A DNA stretch of 64,000 nucleotides, from NCBI GenBank assembly GCA_036703605.1, contig DATNRH010001083.1, forward strand, positions 8,001 through 72,000, read 5' to 3'. Every line of letters starts with the position of its first letter. The first letter of the stretch is position 1. A program made the position numbers and the translations under genes. This DNA comes from Candidatus Obscuribacterales bacterium. Lineage in GTDB: Bacteria > Cyanobacteriota > Cyanobacteriia > RECH01. This document shows, piece after piece, positions 30,082-39,364 of this stretch. Under the pieces are notes generated by a model. That model made no database searches, was not told the DNA's origin, and was given only the letters and a program-made list of their open reading frames with translations.

Positions 30082-31176
30082 ATGGATGCAATCTCGGCCA
30101 AGGGCGATCGCCTAACCCTGACGTTGGGACACTACGCCCATCGGATTTTACACAAGCTCTACCGACGCATTGTGAAGTTTGAGGTAGAGGTTTATCGTGA
30201 TACCGATCCAGAACCACTGCACCAAATGCGGGTGGGGATGCGGCGGATGCGAACGGCACTACACCTATTTGAAGGTGTGGTACATCTGCCAACCGGGGCA
30301 GATGATAAGGCTATTCGCAAATTAGGCAGGATTCTAGGAACGTTGCGAGATCTAGATGTCTTGAGCGATCGCCTGCGCAATGACTATCGCCCAGCTCTGT
30401 TTCCGGTGGAGCAGCGCGAACTGGATAAGTCGTTGAAAAAGCTGGCAAAACAGCGGAAGACAGCCCTAAAGCGGGTGAGGAAAACCCTACGCGGCAAGCA
30501 CTACAAGAGCTTCAAGCGATCGTTTCAAGCTTGGCTCGATGCCCCCATCTATGGCACCGTGGCGGGATTATCTCTGCGGCAGGCCTGGCCAGATGTGGTG
30601 CAGCCCATCACGCAGCAGGTGTTGCTACATCCCGCCTGGATGATTGACACCGAAACGTCTCCAGAGGGCGATCGGATCGCTAAGCCCGACAAAGCTGGAC
30701 AGTTTTCCCATGCCTCAGCGCTACTGCTGCACGACCTGCGCAAATGCATTAAACAGCAGCGCTATCAGATGGAATTTTTTATTGACCTTTACGCCCATCC
30801 CGACCAGCTTGAGGGTTGGAAAACCCTGCAAGACTGTTTAGGGCAACTGCAAGACGGTGCCGTGATGCGAGACTTTCTCCGAGACACCCTGGGACGGCAT
30901 TGGGACAAGCTCGTGCCCAATCTCGTGCAGCGACTGGCAGTCGATGAACAGACTGCCCGCCAAGAATGGCGATCGCTTCAGCCCCACTATCTAGATTGGC
31001 AGGTGCGCCAATCCCTACGGCAGGTGTCTAAGGAGCGATCGGGTCAGCTATCTACGGTATCGGATGGGATATCTGATCAGGTGTCTGACCAGAAGCTCCA
31101 TCAGGTGCCCGATCAGATGTCCCATGGATTAGACGGAGCAGCGTCGGAGCATCCGCAACCCGATCCAGTTCTATGA
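30082..31176 (+). CDS. CHAD domain protein
   Basis: 364 aa from the ATG at 30082, chosen because GGAGGAG (30069-30075) ends 6 bases before it; ATGs at 30025, 30028 and 30067 are in frame but lack such a site. The CHAD domain covers about residues 8-300, with conserved basic-histidine helices: HQMRVGMRRMRTALHLFEGV, LRDLDVLSDRLRNDY, LLLHDLRKCIKQQRYQMEFF. CHAD domains bind polyphosphate and often stand alone or fused to CYTH. The tail (about 320-364) carries degenerate repeats of the form DQVSDQ/HQVPDQ. Role probably tied to polyphosphate granules; no ppk or ppx is near. Confidence 0.83.
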   Translation: MDAISAKGDRLTLTLGHYAHRILHKLYRRIVKFEVEVYRDTDPEPLHQMRVGMRRMRTALHLFEGVVHLPTGADDKAIRKLGRILGTLRDLDVLSDRLRNDYRPALFPVEQRELDKSLKKLAKQRKTALKRVRKTLRGKHYKSFKRSFQAWLDAPIYGTVAGLSLRQAWPDVVQPITQQVLLHPAWMIDTETSPEGDRIAKPDKAGQFSHASALLLHDLRKCIKQQRYQMEFFIDLYAHPDQLEGWKTLQDCLGQLQDGAVMRDFLRDTLGRHWDKLVPNLVQRLAVDEQTARQEWRSLQPHYLDWQVRQSLRQVSKERSGQLSTVSDGISDQVSDQKLHQVPDQMSHGLDGAASEHPQPDPVL

Positions 31177-31214
31177 GATGCGGTATCTACACTTCATCCA
31201 TCGTCGTCTTCAGC

Positions 31215-31520
31215 CTAGGTGGGTAGTGGATCAAACGCATTGAGCATATCCGCCATCTTCAGCACCATCTGGGGCTGATCGGGGATGCCATGGAGCGTCA
31301 GGGTGCCGGAGGCACGCCGTACGCGTCCCAAGGCTCCAGCTAGGGCCCCCAGCCCACCCACATCCATAAAGCCTAGGTCGCGACAGTCAATCACTAAGTG
31401 GGTCGTTCCGTCCGCTAGGGTATCGTTGACCCAGTTCAGCAAGTCTCGTCCTGTGAGGGTACTCAGGATGCGATCTGGCTGAAATACTCGCACGTTAGGT
31501 AGATTCATCCATTCACTCAT
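31215..31520 (-). CDS. STAS domain protein with altered phosphosite
   Basis: 101 aa from the ATG at 31520 (MSEWMNLPNVRVFQPDRILS). Single STAS domain like anti-sigma-factor antagonists such as SpoIIAA: LVIDCRDLGFMDVGGLGALAGALGRVR. In SpoIIAA-type proteins the Ser of DSSG is phosphorylated by a partner kinase; here the motif reads DVGG, so no Ser is present at the usual place. It may act as a constitutive binder, or the site may be unused. Upstream in-frame codons to 31586 lack a credible start. No anti-sigma kinase is adjacent. Confidence 0.8.
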   Translation of the reverse strand: MSEWMNLPNVRVFQPDRILSTLTGRDLLNWVNDTLADGTTHLVIDCRDLGFMDVGGLGALAGALGRVRRASGTLTLHGIPDQPQMVLKMADMLNAFDPLPT

Positions 31521-32384
31521 ATTTACTCTGCAACTATGACGCAACAATCTCATCCAGAACGAATTGCGCAACCCTGATGGGATCATCCGTCTCCTGATGG
31601 GGTGAGTTCGTCTCGCGGGTCTGAGTCATAGGTCGAACCGTCAGCACCCCTTTCAGTCAACTTAATTAAGCCGGTTTACTGAACTTTCCGCCATTCTGCG
31701 CCTTGATTCAGAACCTTAGGGACTACTCCCATAACCCTGATGGGGAAGGATCGCGAACACGATGCACTCAAAGTGGGTCAAGGGTCACCCTGATCAGATT
31801 TAGGAAATGCCAAGGGCGATCGCCCTTGGATCTGAAGATCTGAGAACTCGGCTCCATGTCCAGCTTCCAGCGAAGGTAGGACTACCATAGTGGTAAGCCT
31901 ATCTATGTCGTTATGGCTAGACGGGATGAAGCTGTGTTCAGATGTGGCCGTTGTCCGGAATGCCTACAGCAAGATATTGAGTTGTCTTAAAAGATGCCTC
32001 TGACCAATCCTCTCGCCATGGCGTCGACATGTCATGGATCTAATGATGGAGTTGGTCGTCAATGATGGACTACCTAAGATAGATTATCCAAACCAAGCCG
32101 GTCGTCTAGGCATGGTGTGCGTCTTACGGAGGGCTACATCGGGAGCGCTTGGATAGCTAAACAGCTTGGTTGTGTCGGTAGATGTGGGCCTCCTCGGCAT
32201 ACGTGACTGTTCATCTAGATCGGGAGATCGGGGCGATCCCTTCGATCTAAATGCATCTATCTCCTAGAACGCTTGCCAGCATATGGCTAGATGCTATAGG
32301 TTGCAGAATGAGGTTGTTGATCCTAGGAAAGACCTAGGATGTCATCCTGGATCGTTGCCCATGTATGCGTCGTCGGTCTCACGG
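31521..32384. other. long intergenic region, nothing recognised
   Basis: About 860 bases between two minus-strand genes. Short frames occur (for example 25 codons from 31911 with a CxxCxxC-like run), but none shows a convincing ribosome-binding site. The HIP1-rich piece near 31810 (GGGCGATCGCCC) is a simple palindrome. Confidence 0.4.
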
Positions 32385-33173
32385 CTAGAGCCACCCTTTT
32401 AACCAATACACCACGATACCGATGTATTCCCGAATCACACGGGTTACATGCTGTAAGTTGTGAGCTTCGGGTAGGGAACGTAGGATGGCGGCCTGGTAGG
32501 TTTGTTCGCGGGAGACCATCGGCGAGGAGGCAATAAAATCCGTGGGGGCAGGAATGGCATCAATGCCTTGTTTCTCAAAGATTTTGAGCGATCGCGGCAT
32601 ATGAACAGCAGAGGTGACTAATAGCACCCGATTGATGCCCCGTTGATCGAGAATTTGCTTCACATTGACGGCATTTTCATAGGTATTAATGGACGTTCGT
32701 TCTAACACCATGGCTTCAGGGGGAACCCCCATGGCTTCTAAAATTTCGGCCATATCATCGGCTTCTGCACCCCGAGCCCCAAACCAATCGATGCGTCCAC
32801 CGCTCAAAATCACGAGCGGTGCTTTTCCCTGAAGGTATAACTGTGCGCCATGTAAGGGGCGATCGCCCTCTTCCAACACATCCACCCAAGGGCGTGGATA
32901 CTCTTGGGCCCGCACGGCACCTCCCAGCACCACGATCGCTTCCGCATTGGGTAATTCCTCAGCGGGAATGTGCCGCCACTCTAGCGATCGCAACATCGCT
33001 TCGGCGGTGTAAGTATTACTACTGACTAACAGCACAATCAGAGCGATCGCCAAACTGCCTGCTGCCCACCGGGGTCGCCGCCAAAGAGTGATGAGGGCTA
33101 CCACAATCATTAAGCAGGTGAAGCCCAATGGGAAAACCAAGGTGGGTAGGAATTTTGAGAGGAAGAAAAACAT
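32385..33173 (-). CDS. YdcF/SanA-type DUF218 envelope protein
   Basis: 262 aa. Two N-terminal hydrophobic segments (about residues 10-30, LPTLVFPLGFTCLMIVVALIT, and 38-52, SLAIALIVLLVSS), then a DUF218 domain: NAEAIVVLGGAV, RPLHGAQLYLQGKAPLVILSGGR, MVLERTSINTYENAVNVKQIL, VLLVTSAVHMPRSLKIFEKQGI. ElyC/SanA/YdcF proteins affect envelope integrity and peptidoglycan precursor use in other bacteria; the biochemical activity is not settled. It stands alone upstream of the divergent helicase gene. Confidence 0.88.
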   Translation of the reverse strand: MFFFLSKFLPTLVFPLGFTCLMIVVALITLWRRPRWAAGSLAIALIVLLVSSNTYTAEAMLRSLEWRHIPAEELPNAEAIVVLGGAVRAQEYPRPWVDVLEEGDRPLHGAQLYLQGKAPLVILSGGRIDWFGARGAEADDMAEILEAMGVPPEAMVLERTSINTYENAVNVKQILDQRGINRVLLVTSAVHMPRSLKIFEKQGIDAIPAPTDFIASSPMVSREQTYQAAILRSLPEAHNLQHVTRVIREYIGIVVYWLKGWL

Positions 33174-33541
33174 GGCAGCTTGGTTGAAGGTCTAGACTGT
33201 GACATTTTAGAAATGTTCCGTCCAGATTGTACCCATTTCCGCTAGGAAATCTGACTGTAGCTGCAGGCATCTCCTACAGCCCAAGCATCCTGGACAGGTA
33301 CCGGTATCAAAGAACGTGAGTGCTGATAGGTTGGGCAACGCTAGCCCCGGGGAAGACGGAAAACCGGCATAAATCAGGGCAATGGGATCGTTGTATGGGC
33401 TGATTCCAGAGCGATCGCCCCTGATTAACCGTTCGGTACGGAGACAGATGCGATACCCTAAGCTATAGGGTCTGTGTCCTGCTGACGGGTTCAGTGGGCA
33501 CGACACAGTTGATCGCAACGGCTACACTGTTCGGGCATTTC
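33174..33541. other. divergent promoter region ydcF-like / pcrA
   Basis: 368 bases. No small gene or strong hairpin found; an in-frame GTG at 33494 upstream of the helicase ATG has no better site. Confidence 0.4.
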
Positions 33542-35902
33542 ATGACGCAATCTCTTGATTTTCTTAGCCATCTTAATCCCTCTCAGCGTCGGGCTGTAGA
33601 GCATTTCTGTGGCCCCATGTTGGTGGTGGCGGGGGCAGGGTCGGGCAAAACCCGTGCCCTCACCTATCGGATTGCTAACTTGGTGCTCACCCACCGGGTC
33701 GATCCTGAAAATATTCTGGCCGTCACCTTTACCAATAAAGCGGCTCGGGAAATGAAGGAGCGCATTGAACGGCTCTTTGCAGAACAAGAAGCCCAACATC
33801 GGCACCAAAAACCCTTCGAGGCTCTATCGCCTGCCCAGCAAATCCAACTGCGATCGCAAGTCTATCGCACGGTGACCAAGAACTTGTGGATTGGCACCTT
33901 TCACGCCCTTTGTTCCCGCATTCTACGCTTTGATATTGAAAAGTACCAAGATCCCCAGGGCCGCACTTGGACGCGCAGCTTCTCCATTTTTGATGAATCG
34001 GATGCCCAGAGTTTGGTGAAGGAGATCGTCACCAAGCAGTTAAACCTGGATGACAAGAAATTTGATCCGCGATCGGTGCGCTATGCCATCAGCAATGCCA
34101 AAAACCAAGGCTGGTCACCGCAAGATATCGAAGCCGAGCAGCCCAACTATCGCGGGCGGGTGATTGCCGACGTCTATTCCCATTACCAAACGGCCCTGGC
34201 CGCCAATAATGCCCTAGATTTTGACGACCTGATTCTGCTGCCCGTGCAGCTCTTTCGGCAAAACGAACAGGTACTCAGCTATTGGCACCAGCGGTTTCGC
34301 CATATTTTGGTCGACGAATACCAAGATACCAACCGCACCCAGTATGACCTGATTAGCCTGCTAACCACCAACGGTGCTAGCTCCGAGCAGTTCGACGACT
34401 GGCACCATCGTTCGATCTTCGTGGTGGGAGATGCGGATCAGTCTATCTACTCCTTCCGGGCTGCTGATTTCACCATTTTGATGGACTTCCAAGGCGACTT
34501 TGGCGATGGGTTGCCCGATGACGACACCCGCAGCATGGTGAAGCTGGAGGAAAACTACCGCTCCACCGAAAATATTCTGCAAATCGCCAACCACCTGATT
34601 GAGAACAATACCGAACGGATTGACAAAATCCTGCGCCCCACCCGAGGCACGGGAGAAATGGTATTTTGCAACCGGGTGGGCGATGAGGTCGAAGAAGCTC
34701 AGTTTGTGACGCGGCAGATTCGTCAGCTTGAAGAACTGCACCCAGAGCTAAGCTGGGGCGACTTTGCCATCCTCTACCGCACCAATGCCCAATCCCGGGC
34801 CTTCGAAGAATCTCTAGTCTCCCAAGAAATTCCCTACACTATCGTCGGCGGTCTACGATTCTACGATCGCCGCGAAATTAAGGATGTGTTGGCCTATTTG
34901 AGGGCGATCGCCAACCCAGCCGATACCGTCAGCCTGAAGCGCATCATCAACACACCGCGCCGGGGCATTGGCAAAGCCACCATCGATCGCCTAGAAAGCG
35001 CCGCCACCCAGCTAGGCGTTCCCCTCTGGGAAATTTTGCAGGACGAAACCTCGGTGAAGCCCTTAGCGGGGCGATCGGCCAAGGCCGTGATGGGATTTGC
35101 CTCCATGCTCAAAACCTGGCAGTCCCGTGTTGATGACCACTCAGCATCGGAAATTGTGCAGGGGGTCTTAGAAGATTCGCGCTATCTAGACGAATGGCAA
35201 GACAAGGGCACCGATGAAGCCCAAGAGCGCATCGCTAACGTGCAGGAGCTGTACAACGATGTCCTGCAGTTTGAGGACGACAACGAAGAGTCGAACCTGA
35301 TGATGTTCTTGGGCAACGCTTCCCTGGCGTCTGACTTAGACAATGGCGACGAAAGCAGCGATCGCGTTTCGTTGATGACGCTGCATTCCTCCAAGGGGCT
35401 AGAGTTTCCTGTCGTCTTCCTAGTTGGCCTAGAACAGGGACTGTTTCCCAACTACCGCTCCCTGGATGATCCAGCCTCCTTGGAAGAAGAGCGCCGCCTT
35501 TGCTATGTGGGCATCACCCGCGCCAAGGAACGCCTATTTCTTTCCCATGCCTCCGAGCGACGGCTCTACGGCAGCCGTGAATCCGCCAGTCCATCTCTAT
35601 TCCTCGCAGAACTGCCCCGCGATTTGCTGTTGACCAGCTCCGATCGCGCCCTGCCAGAAAAGTGGACAAAACCGATCAACCAACGTACTACCCGTGAACG
35701 TAAGGCCTCCGATCCCCTGGGCAGCCACGAAGACGATTGGACGGTAGGCGATCGCGTGGTTCACAAAGCCTTTGGGGTCGGTCAGGTGACCCATATTTTT
35801 GGGGCAGGCAACAAGATCTGTCTAGCGATCAAATTTCCTAGCATCGGCCAAAAAATTGTCGATCCCAAAATCGCGCCGCTGCAGCGGGTCACAGAGTCTT
35901 AA
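33542..35902 (+). CDS. pcrA: ATP-dependent DNA helicase PcrA/UvrD type
   Basis: 786 aa from the ATG at 33542 (MTQSLDFLSHLNPSQRRAVE), length typical of UvrD/PcrA. Superfamily 1A motifs: I (VVAGAGSGKTRALTYRIAN), Ia (AVTFTNKAAREMKERI), II (HILVDEYQDTNRTQYD), III (FVVGDADQSIYSFRAAD), IV (LEENYRSTENILQIAN), V (VSLMTLHSSKGLEFPVVFLVGLEQGLFP) and VI (ERRLCYVGITRAKERL). The C-terminal domain includes VGDRVVHKAFGVGQV, a beta module that binds RNA polymerase in PcrA. It unwinds DNA in repair and removes stalled complexes. Monocistronic, ending just before the repeat element at 35962. Confidence 0.97.
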   Translation: MTQSLDFLSHLNPSQRRAVEHFCGPMLVVAGAGSGKTRALTYRIANLVLTHRVDPENILAVTFTNKAAREMKERIERLFAEQEAQHRHQKPFEALSPAQQIQLRSQVYRTVTKNLWIGTFHALCSRILRFDIEKYQDPQGRTWTRSFSIFDESDAQSLVKEIVTKQLNLDDKKFDPRSVRYAISNAKNQGWSPQDIEAEQPNYRGRVIADVYSHYQTALAANNALDFDDLILLPVQLFRQNEQVLSYWHQRFRHILVDEYQDTNRTQYDLISLLTTNGASSEQFDDWHHRSIFVVGDADQSIYSFRAADFTILMDFQGDFGDGLPDDDTRSMVKLEENYRSTENILQIANHLIENNTERIDKILRPTRGTGEMVFCNRVGDEVEEAQFVTRQIRQLEELHPELSWGDFAILYRTNAQSRAFEESLVSQEIPYTIVGGLRFYDRREIKDVLAYLRAIANPADTVSLKRIINTPRRGIGKATIDRLESAATQLGVPLWEILQDETSVKPLAGRSAKAVMGFASMLKTWQSRVDDHSASEIVQGVLEDSRYLDEWQDKGTDEAQERIANVQELYNDVLQFEDDNEESNLMMFLGNASLASDLDNGDESSDRVSLMTLHSSKGLEFPVVFLVGLEQGLFPNYRSLDDPASLEEERRLCYVGITRAKERLFLSHASERRLYGSRESASPSLFLAELPRDLLLTSSDRALPEKWTKPINQRTTRERKASDPLGSHEDDWTVGDRVVHKAFGVGQVTHIFGAGNKICLAIKFPSIGQKIVDPKIAPLQRVTES

Positions 35903-35946
35903 CATTTCCTACCCATCGGGATTGCTGGTGTACCGGTCGGTGGGCG

Positions 35947-36109
35947 ATCGCCTAGGGACGGCGCACGTTGGCCCTCATCCCCCAACCCCTTCTCCCAAAA
36001 AGGTAGAAGGGGAGCCGGATTCAAAGTCCCTCGCCCGACCTGGGAGAGGGATTTAGGGTGAGGGTGCACGAAAAGTAGGATGCTCCCGTTTTCCATCGCC
36101 TAGGGACGG
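35947..36109. repeat. MITE-like element A with 15-bp direct repeats
   Basis: A 133-base non-coding element (35962-36094) with the core of two hairpins, CTTCTCCC...GGAGAAG-type and TCCCTCGCCC...GGGAGAGGGA, between CCCTCATCC and GGGTGAGGG. It is bracketed by exact 15-bp direct repeats ATCGCCTAGGGACGG (35947-35961 and 36095-36109). The right copy contains the ispF stop codon. Its right end GGATGCTCCC (36078-36087) is the complement of the left end of element B at 37373. Confidence 0.75.
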
Positions 36110-36579
36110 GTCAACAGGGCCACGCTATAGACCGCGATGCCCTCTTCCCGGCCTGTGGGGCCCAGCTTCTCATTGGTGGTTGCTTTCACCCCCACCTGAT
36201 CGGGGTTGAGCTGGAGGGCCATGGCTAGGCGATCGCGCATGGCCTTAATGTGGGGCTTGAGTTTGGGCCGCTCCGCTACAATCACCGAATCCAGGTTACC
36301 AATCTGCCAGCCCTGGGCTTGGATCAGGTGGTGTACCTGCTTCAACAGTTCAATGCTGTCTGCGCCTGCCCATTGGGGATCGGTGGGCGGAAAATAATGG
36401 CCAATATCACCTAGGCTCAGCGCTCCCAACATGGCATCCATAATCGCGTGGGTGAGCACATCCGCATCGCTGTGCCCCAGCAACCCTAGGGAATGCTCCA
36501 GCGTCACACCGCCCAAGATCAGGGGGCGATCGGGCACCAGTCGATGTATGTCGTAGCCATTGCCAATGCGAATATCCAT
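36100..36579 (-). CDS. ispF: 2-C-methyl-D-erythritol 2,4-cyclodiphosphate synthase
   Basis: 159 aa, full-length IspF of the MEP isoprenoid pathway. It cyclises CDP-methylerythritol 2-phosphate to MEcPP with release of CMP. Visible: [20 protein letters not shown] (metal ligands Asp and His), [37 protein letters not shown] and [20 protein letters not shown]. It feeds carotenoids, phytyl chains and quinones, linking it to the ChlP-like gene. Same strand as trmD, 71 bases downstream, so probably one operon. The stop codon lies within a 15-bp repeat that flanks element A, so the last codons may have been rebuilt by the insertion. Confidence 0.97.
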   Translation of the reverse strand: MDIRIGNGYDIHRLVPDRPLILGGVTLEHSLGLLGHSDADVLTHAIMDAMLGALSLGDIGHYFPPTDPQWAGADSIELLKQVHHLIQAQGWQIGNLDSVIVAERPKLKPHIKAMRDRLAMALQLNPDQVGVKATTNEKLGPTGREEGIAVYSVALLTRP

Positions 36580-36650
36580 AGGTTCCTCCCCTCGTCCCTC
36601 AGCTTGTCTTTCACCGATCGCCTTCTATCAATTGCCTTCTAGCACCAGAC

Positions 36651-37370
36651 CTAATCGCGATCGCCCGCTTCCCCGGGTCGCTCCTGGGATCGCTGCCATG
36701 CTTCGAACAAGTCAGGACGGCGATCGCGGGTTCGTTGAAGCTGCTGCTGCCGTCGCCACTGAGCGATCGCCCCGTGATTGCCCGATCGCAGCACCTCCGG
36801 CACCGTCCAGCCCCGAAAATCCGCCGGGCGGGTGTATTGGGGATAGTCCAGCAGCCCATCCTCAAAGCTTTCATATTTCAGAGAATCGGTTTTACCCACC
36901 GTGCCCGGCATCAGGCGAATCACGCCGTTAAGGAGGGCTAGGGCCGGAATCTCGCCACAGGTGAGCACAAAATCTCCCAAGGACACCTCACGGGTCACTA
37001 AATTCAGCACCCGTTCATCGACCCCTTCATAATGTCCACAAATGCAGACCAACTGGTCATAATCACTCGCCAGGGCTTGGAACAGCGGCTGGGTCATGGG
37101 CTGCCCCTGGGGTGTCATCAACAGCACCTCCCGCCGAGGCAGATCGGGCAAGGACTCTACCGCAGCAAAAATCGGCTCCGGCTTCATCAACATGCCGACA
37201 CCGCCGCCGTAGGGTTCATCATCTACCCGATGATGCTTGTCCGTAGTGAAATCCCGGGGATTGGTGAGATGCACCGCAGCAATTTGGTTGGCGATCGCTT
37301 TCCCCAACAGTCCTGACTGCAGGGGAGATACAAAGAAGTCTGGAAATAGCGTAATAATGTCAAATCGCAC
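36651..37370 (-). CDS. trmD: tRNA (guanine-N1-)-methyltransferase TrmD
   Basis: 239 aa from a GTG at 37370 giving the family N-terminus MRFDIITLFPDFF. An ATG at 37379 adds MLPV and is also in frame. TrmD methylates G37 of tRNAs with G36G37, preventing frameshifts. Visible: YGGGVGMLMKPEPIFAAVES, LLMTPQGQPM, LVCICGHYEGVDERVLNLVTREVSLGDFVLTCGEIPAL and MPGTVGKTDSLKYESFEDGLLDYPQYTRPADFRG. I prefer GTG because the upstream ATG lies in the end sequence of the repeat element B, whose 10-bp target duplication covers the GTG codon. ispF follows in the same direction. Confidence 0.93.
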   Translation of the reverse strand: MRFDIITLFPDFFVSPLQSGLLGKAIANQIAAVHLTNPRDFTTDKHHRVDDEPYGGGVGMLMKPEPIFAAVESLPDLPRREVLLMTPQGQPMTQPLFQALASDYDQLVCICGHYEGVDERVLNLVTREVSLGDFVLTCGEIPALALLNGVIRLMPGTVGKTDSLKYESFEDGLLDYPQYTRPADFRGWTVPEVLRSGNHGAIAQWRRQQQLQRTRDRRPDLFEAWQRSQERPGEAGDRD

Positions 37371-37519
37371 AGGGAGCATCCCACGTTTGCAAGTCTGTCC
37401 CATCCCCCAGTCCTTGCTCCCAAAACGGGAGAAGGGGAGCCGGATTCAAAGTCCCTCTCCCTGCCTGGAAGAGAGATTTAGGGTGAGGGCTACGAAACTG
37501 GGTGCCCCCAATCGCACAG
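37363..37519. repeat. MITE-like element B inserted at the trmD start
   Basis: 137 bases (37373-37509) with left end GGAGCATCCCACGTTTGCA and right end complementary to GGGGGCACCCAGTTTCGTAG. Exact 10-bp direct repeats AATCGCACAG flank it (37363-37372 and 37510-37519). Core identical in layout to elements A and D. Confidence 0.8.
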
Positions 37520-38030
37520 CCCAGCCATACGTTCCTCAACCCCAAATGCCCCTTATCATCCCATATTCGCTGGACATCAAAACCGTAAACCTTCGGGTCA
37601 ATTCTACAGAATATTTAAACAAGGGTTAAAAATCTGGGATGATGCCTATTGAAGCAACATGCTCCAGCATGGTTTCTGTCAACGGTGGGTCTTAAAACCT
37701 GGATGTTCCCGAAGGCTGGTTCAGTCTCACGCCATCCATTAAGCCTCTGACCCTGACACAATCCTCACAGTTTCTGGTCGGAGAGGATTCAGCCCTGTGC
37801 TTCAAGGGCCTAGTCTCCAGCGTTCGCGGTAAGATGCCAATACCAGACGGTATGCTGCTGAAGCCCCTGGGCTCTACCAGTGAGCATCTCCGTGGCGGCG
37901 GCGAAACCCATTGTTTCCCTCCCTACACAATGAACTCTGTTCAAGCCTAGGCCACCCCATGGACAGCCCCTTGTCTTCTATCCGCAGGTTGCTGGAGCGA
38001 TTGATCACCTTCAAGCCTAAGCACAGTATC
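37520..38030. other. divergent region between element B and cphB
   Basis: About 510 bases that should carry the cphB promoter. No ORF recognised; a TTG at 37911 opens in frame with cphB but its 40 extra codons lack family character. Confidence 0.45.
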
Positions 38031-38882
38031 ATGCTGCAATTAGAAACCGAATCTCTGACGCAGAGGATGCCCAAGACTACCAAAGCAGCCGTCATGGTCA
38101 TTGGCGGTGCAGAAGATAAAATTCACGGTCGCCAAATTCTCCAAACATTTTGGAGCCGAGCTGGCGCGTCCAATGCCCAGATTGCCATCATTCCCTCCGC
38201 ATCTCGCGAGCCGGAAGCCATTGGCGATCGCTACCGCACCATTTTTAACGACATGGGCGTCAAAACCATCGAGGTACTCGACATTCGCGAGCGGGATGAT
38301 GGCAATAAGCCTGAATGGCAGGACTTCATTGAAACTGCCACGGGAGTTTTTATTACCGGCGGTGATCAATTGCGGCTCTGTGGTCTGTTATCGGATACTC
38401 CGATTATGGATCGGGTGAGAATGCGCGCTCAGCTTGGCGAAGTTACCCTAGCAGGCACCAGCGCCGGAGCCGCCATCATGGGACACCACATGATCGCGGG
38501 CGGCGGCAGTGGCGAATCGCCCAACCGGGCCTTGGTAGACCTCACGACCGGCCTGAGCATTTTGCCCGAACTGGTGGTGGATCAGCATTTCCACAACCGC
38601 AACCGCATGGCTCGGCTGATGAGTGCGATCGCCACCTATCCTGACAAGCTGGGCATTGGTATCGATGAAGACACCTGCGCCATGTTTGAGGGCAATGACC
38701 TCTTTCAAGTCATCGGTCGTGGCACCGTCACCATTGTTGATCCTGGGCAGATGTCCTACACCAATCAACCCGATGTGGGCATGACCGAACCCTTGAGTAT
38801 GCACCACCTCAAAGTTCATATTCTCAGCCATGGCGATCGCTTTGATCTCCATCAACGCATCCCTCTGCCCGCCCATCCCTAG
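38031..38882 (+). CDS. cphB: cyanophycinase
   Basis: 283 aa from the ATG at 38031 (MLQLETESLTQRMPKTTKAA), close to the 271 aa of well-studied cyanophycinases. Cytosolic S51-type serine peptidase cleaving multi-L-arginyl-poly-L-aspartate to beta-Asp-Arg dipeptides. Visible: VMVIGGAEDK, ITGGDQLRLCGLL and the nucleophile Ser144 in LAGTSAGAAIMG, with VVDQHFHNRNRMARL. It precedes cphA in the same direction, the usual cyanobacterial order, though a 482-base gap separates them, so independent transcription of cphA is possible. Confidence 0.96.
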   Translation: MLQLETESLTQRMPKTTKAAVMVIGGAEDKIHGRQILQTFWSRAGASNAQIAIIPSASREPEAIGDRYRTIFNDMGVKTIEVLDIRERDDGNKPEWQDFIETATGVFITGGDQLRLCGLLSDTPIMDRVRMRAQLGEVTLAGTSAGAAIMGHHMIAGGGSGESPNRALVDLTTGLSILPELVVDQHFHNRNRMARLMSAIATYPDKLGIGIDEDTCAMFEGNDLFQVIGRGTVTIVDPGQMSYTNQPDVGMTEPLSMHHLKVHILSHGDRFDLHQRIPLPAHP

Positions 38883-39364
38883 TTCCTCCCATCGCCTACA
38901 GTCTAGGTGCGATCGCCACCCGTCCTATCCAAGATGGCTGGAACGAGTCCCCCACGGATGTCACCTACTAATGACTTGACGGCTAGATTCAATTGAAATT
39001 TTCCCCCAATCTGCATAAGAATAGGGGAAGTGTTCACGCTGGCTGCTCAACGGATGCCGCACCGAGCAGCCCTCTGAATCTAGGGCCGTTTTGGATACCA
39101 TTCAACCCTATGCCCCAAGGCAAGATGCGGCTCAATGACGCTCCTCGTTAGCCGCAAACATGTTCATGATGGACAGTTTGCAGGGTTTTATGTCATTGAG
39201 ACTAGACATAGAAGCAGCTATCAAGCGATCGCGGCTACCTTGCACTAACACCCCCGCGGCCGACCTGCGACCCTTCCCTGAGCATCCAACCTGTCTAGTT
39301 CCACTTCGCCCACCCGCCGCCTACCTCCCACCCTCCGCTACTGAGAGAGTCGCCAACCACTGTT
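38883..39364. other. 482-base gap between cphB and cphA
   Basis: Probably carries a separate cphA promoter or a long 5' leader. An open frame at 39160-39378 runs 14 bases into cphA but lacks family features. Confidence 0.4.
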
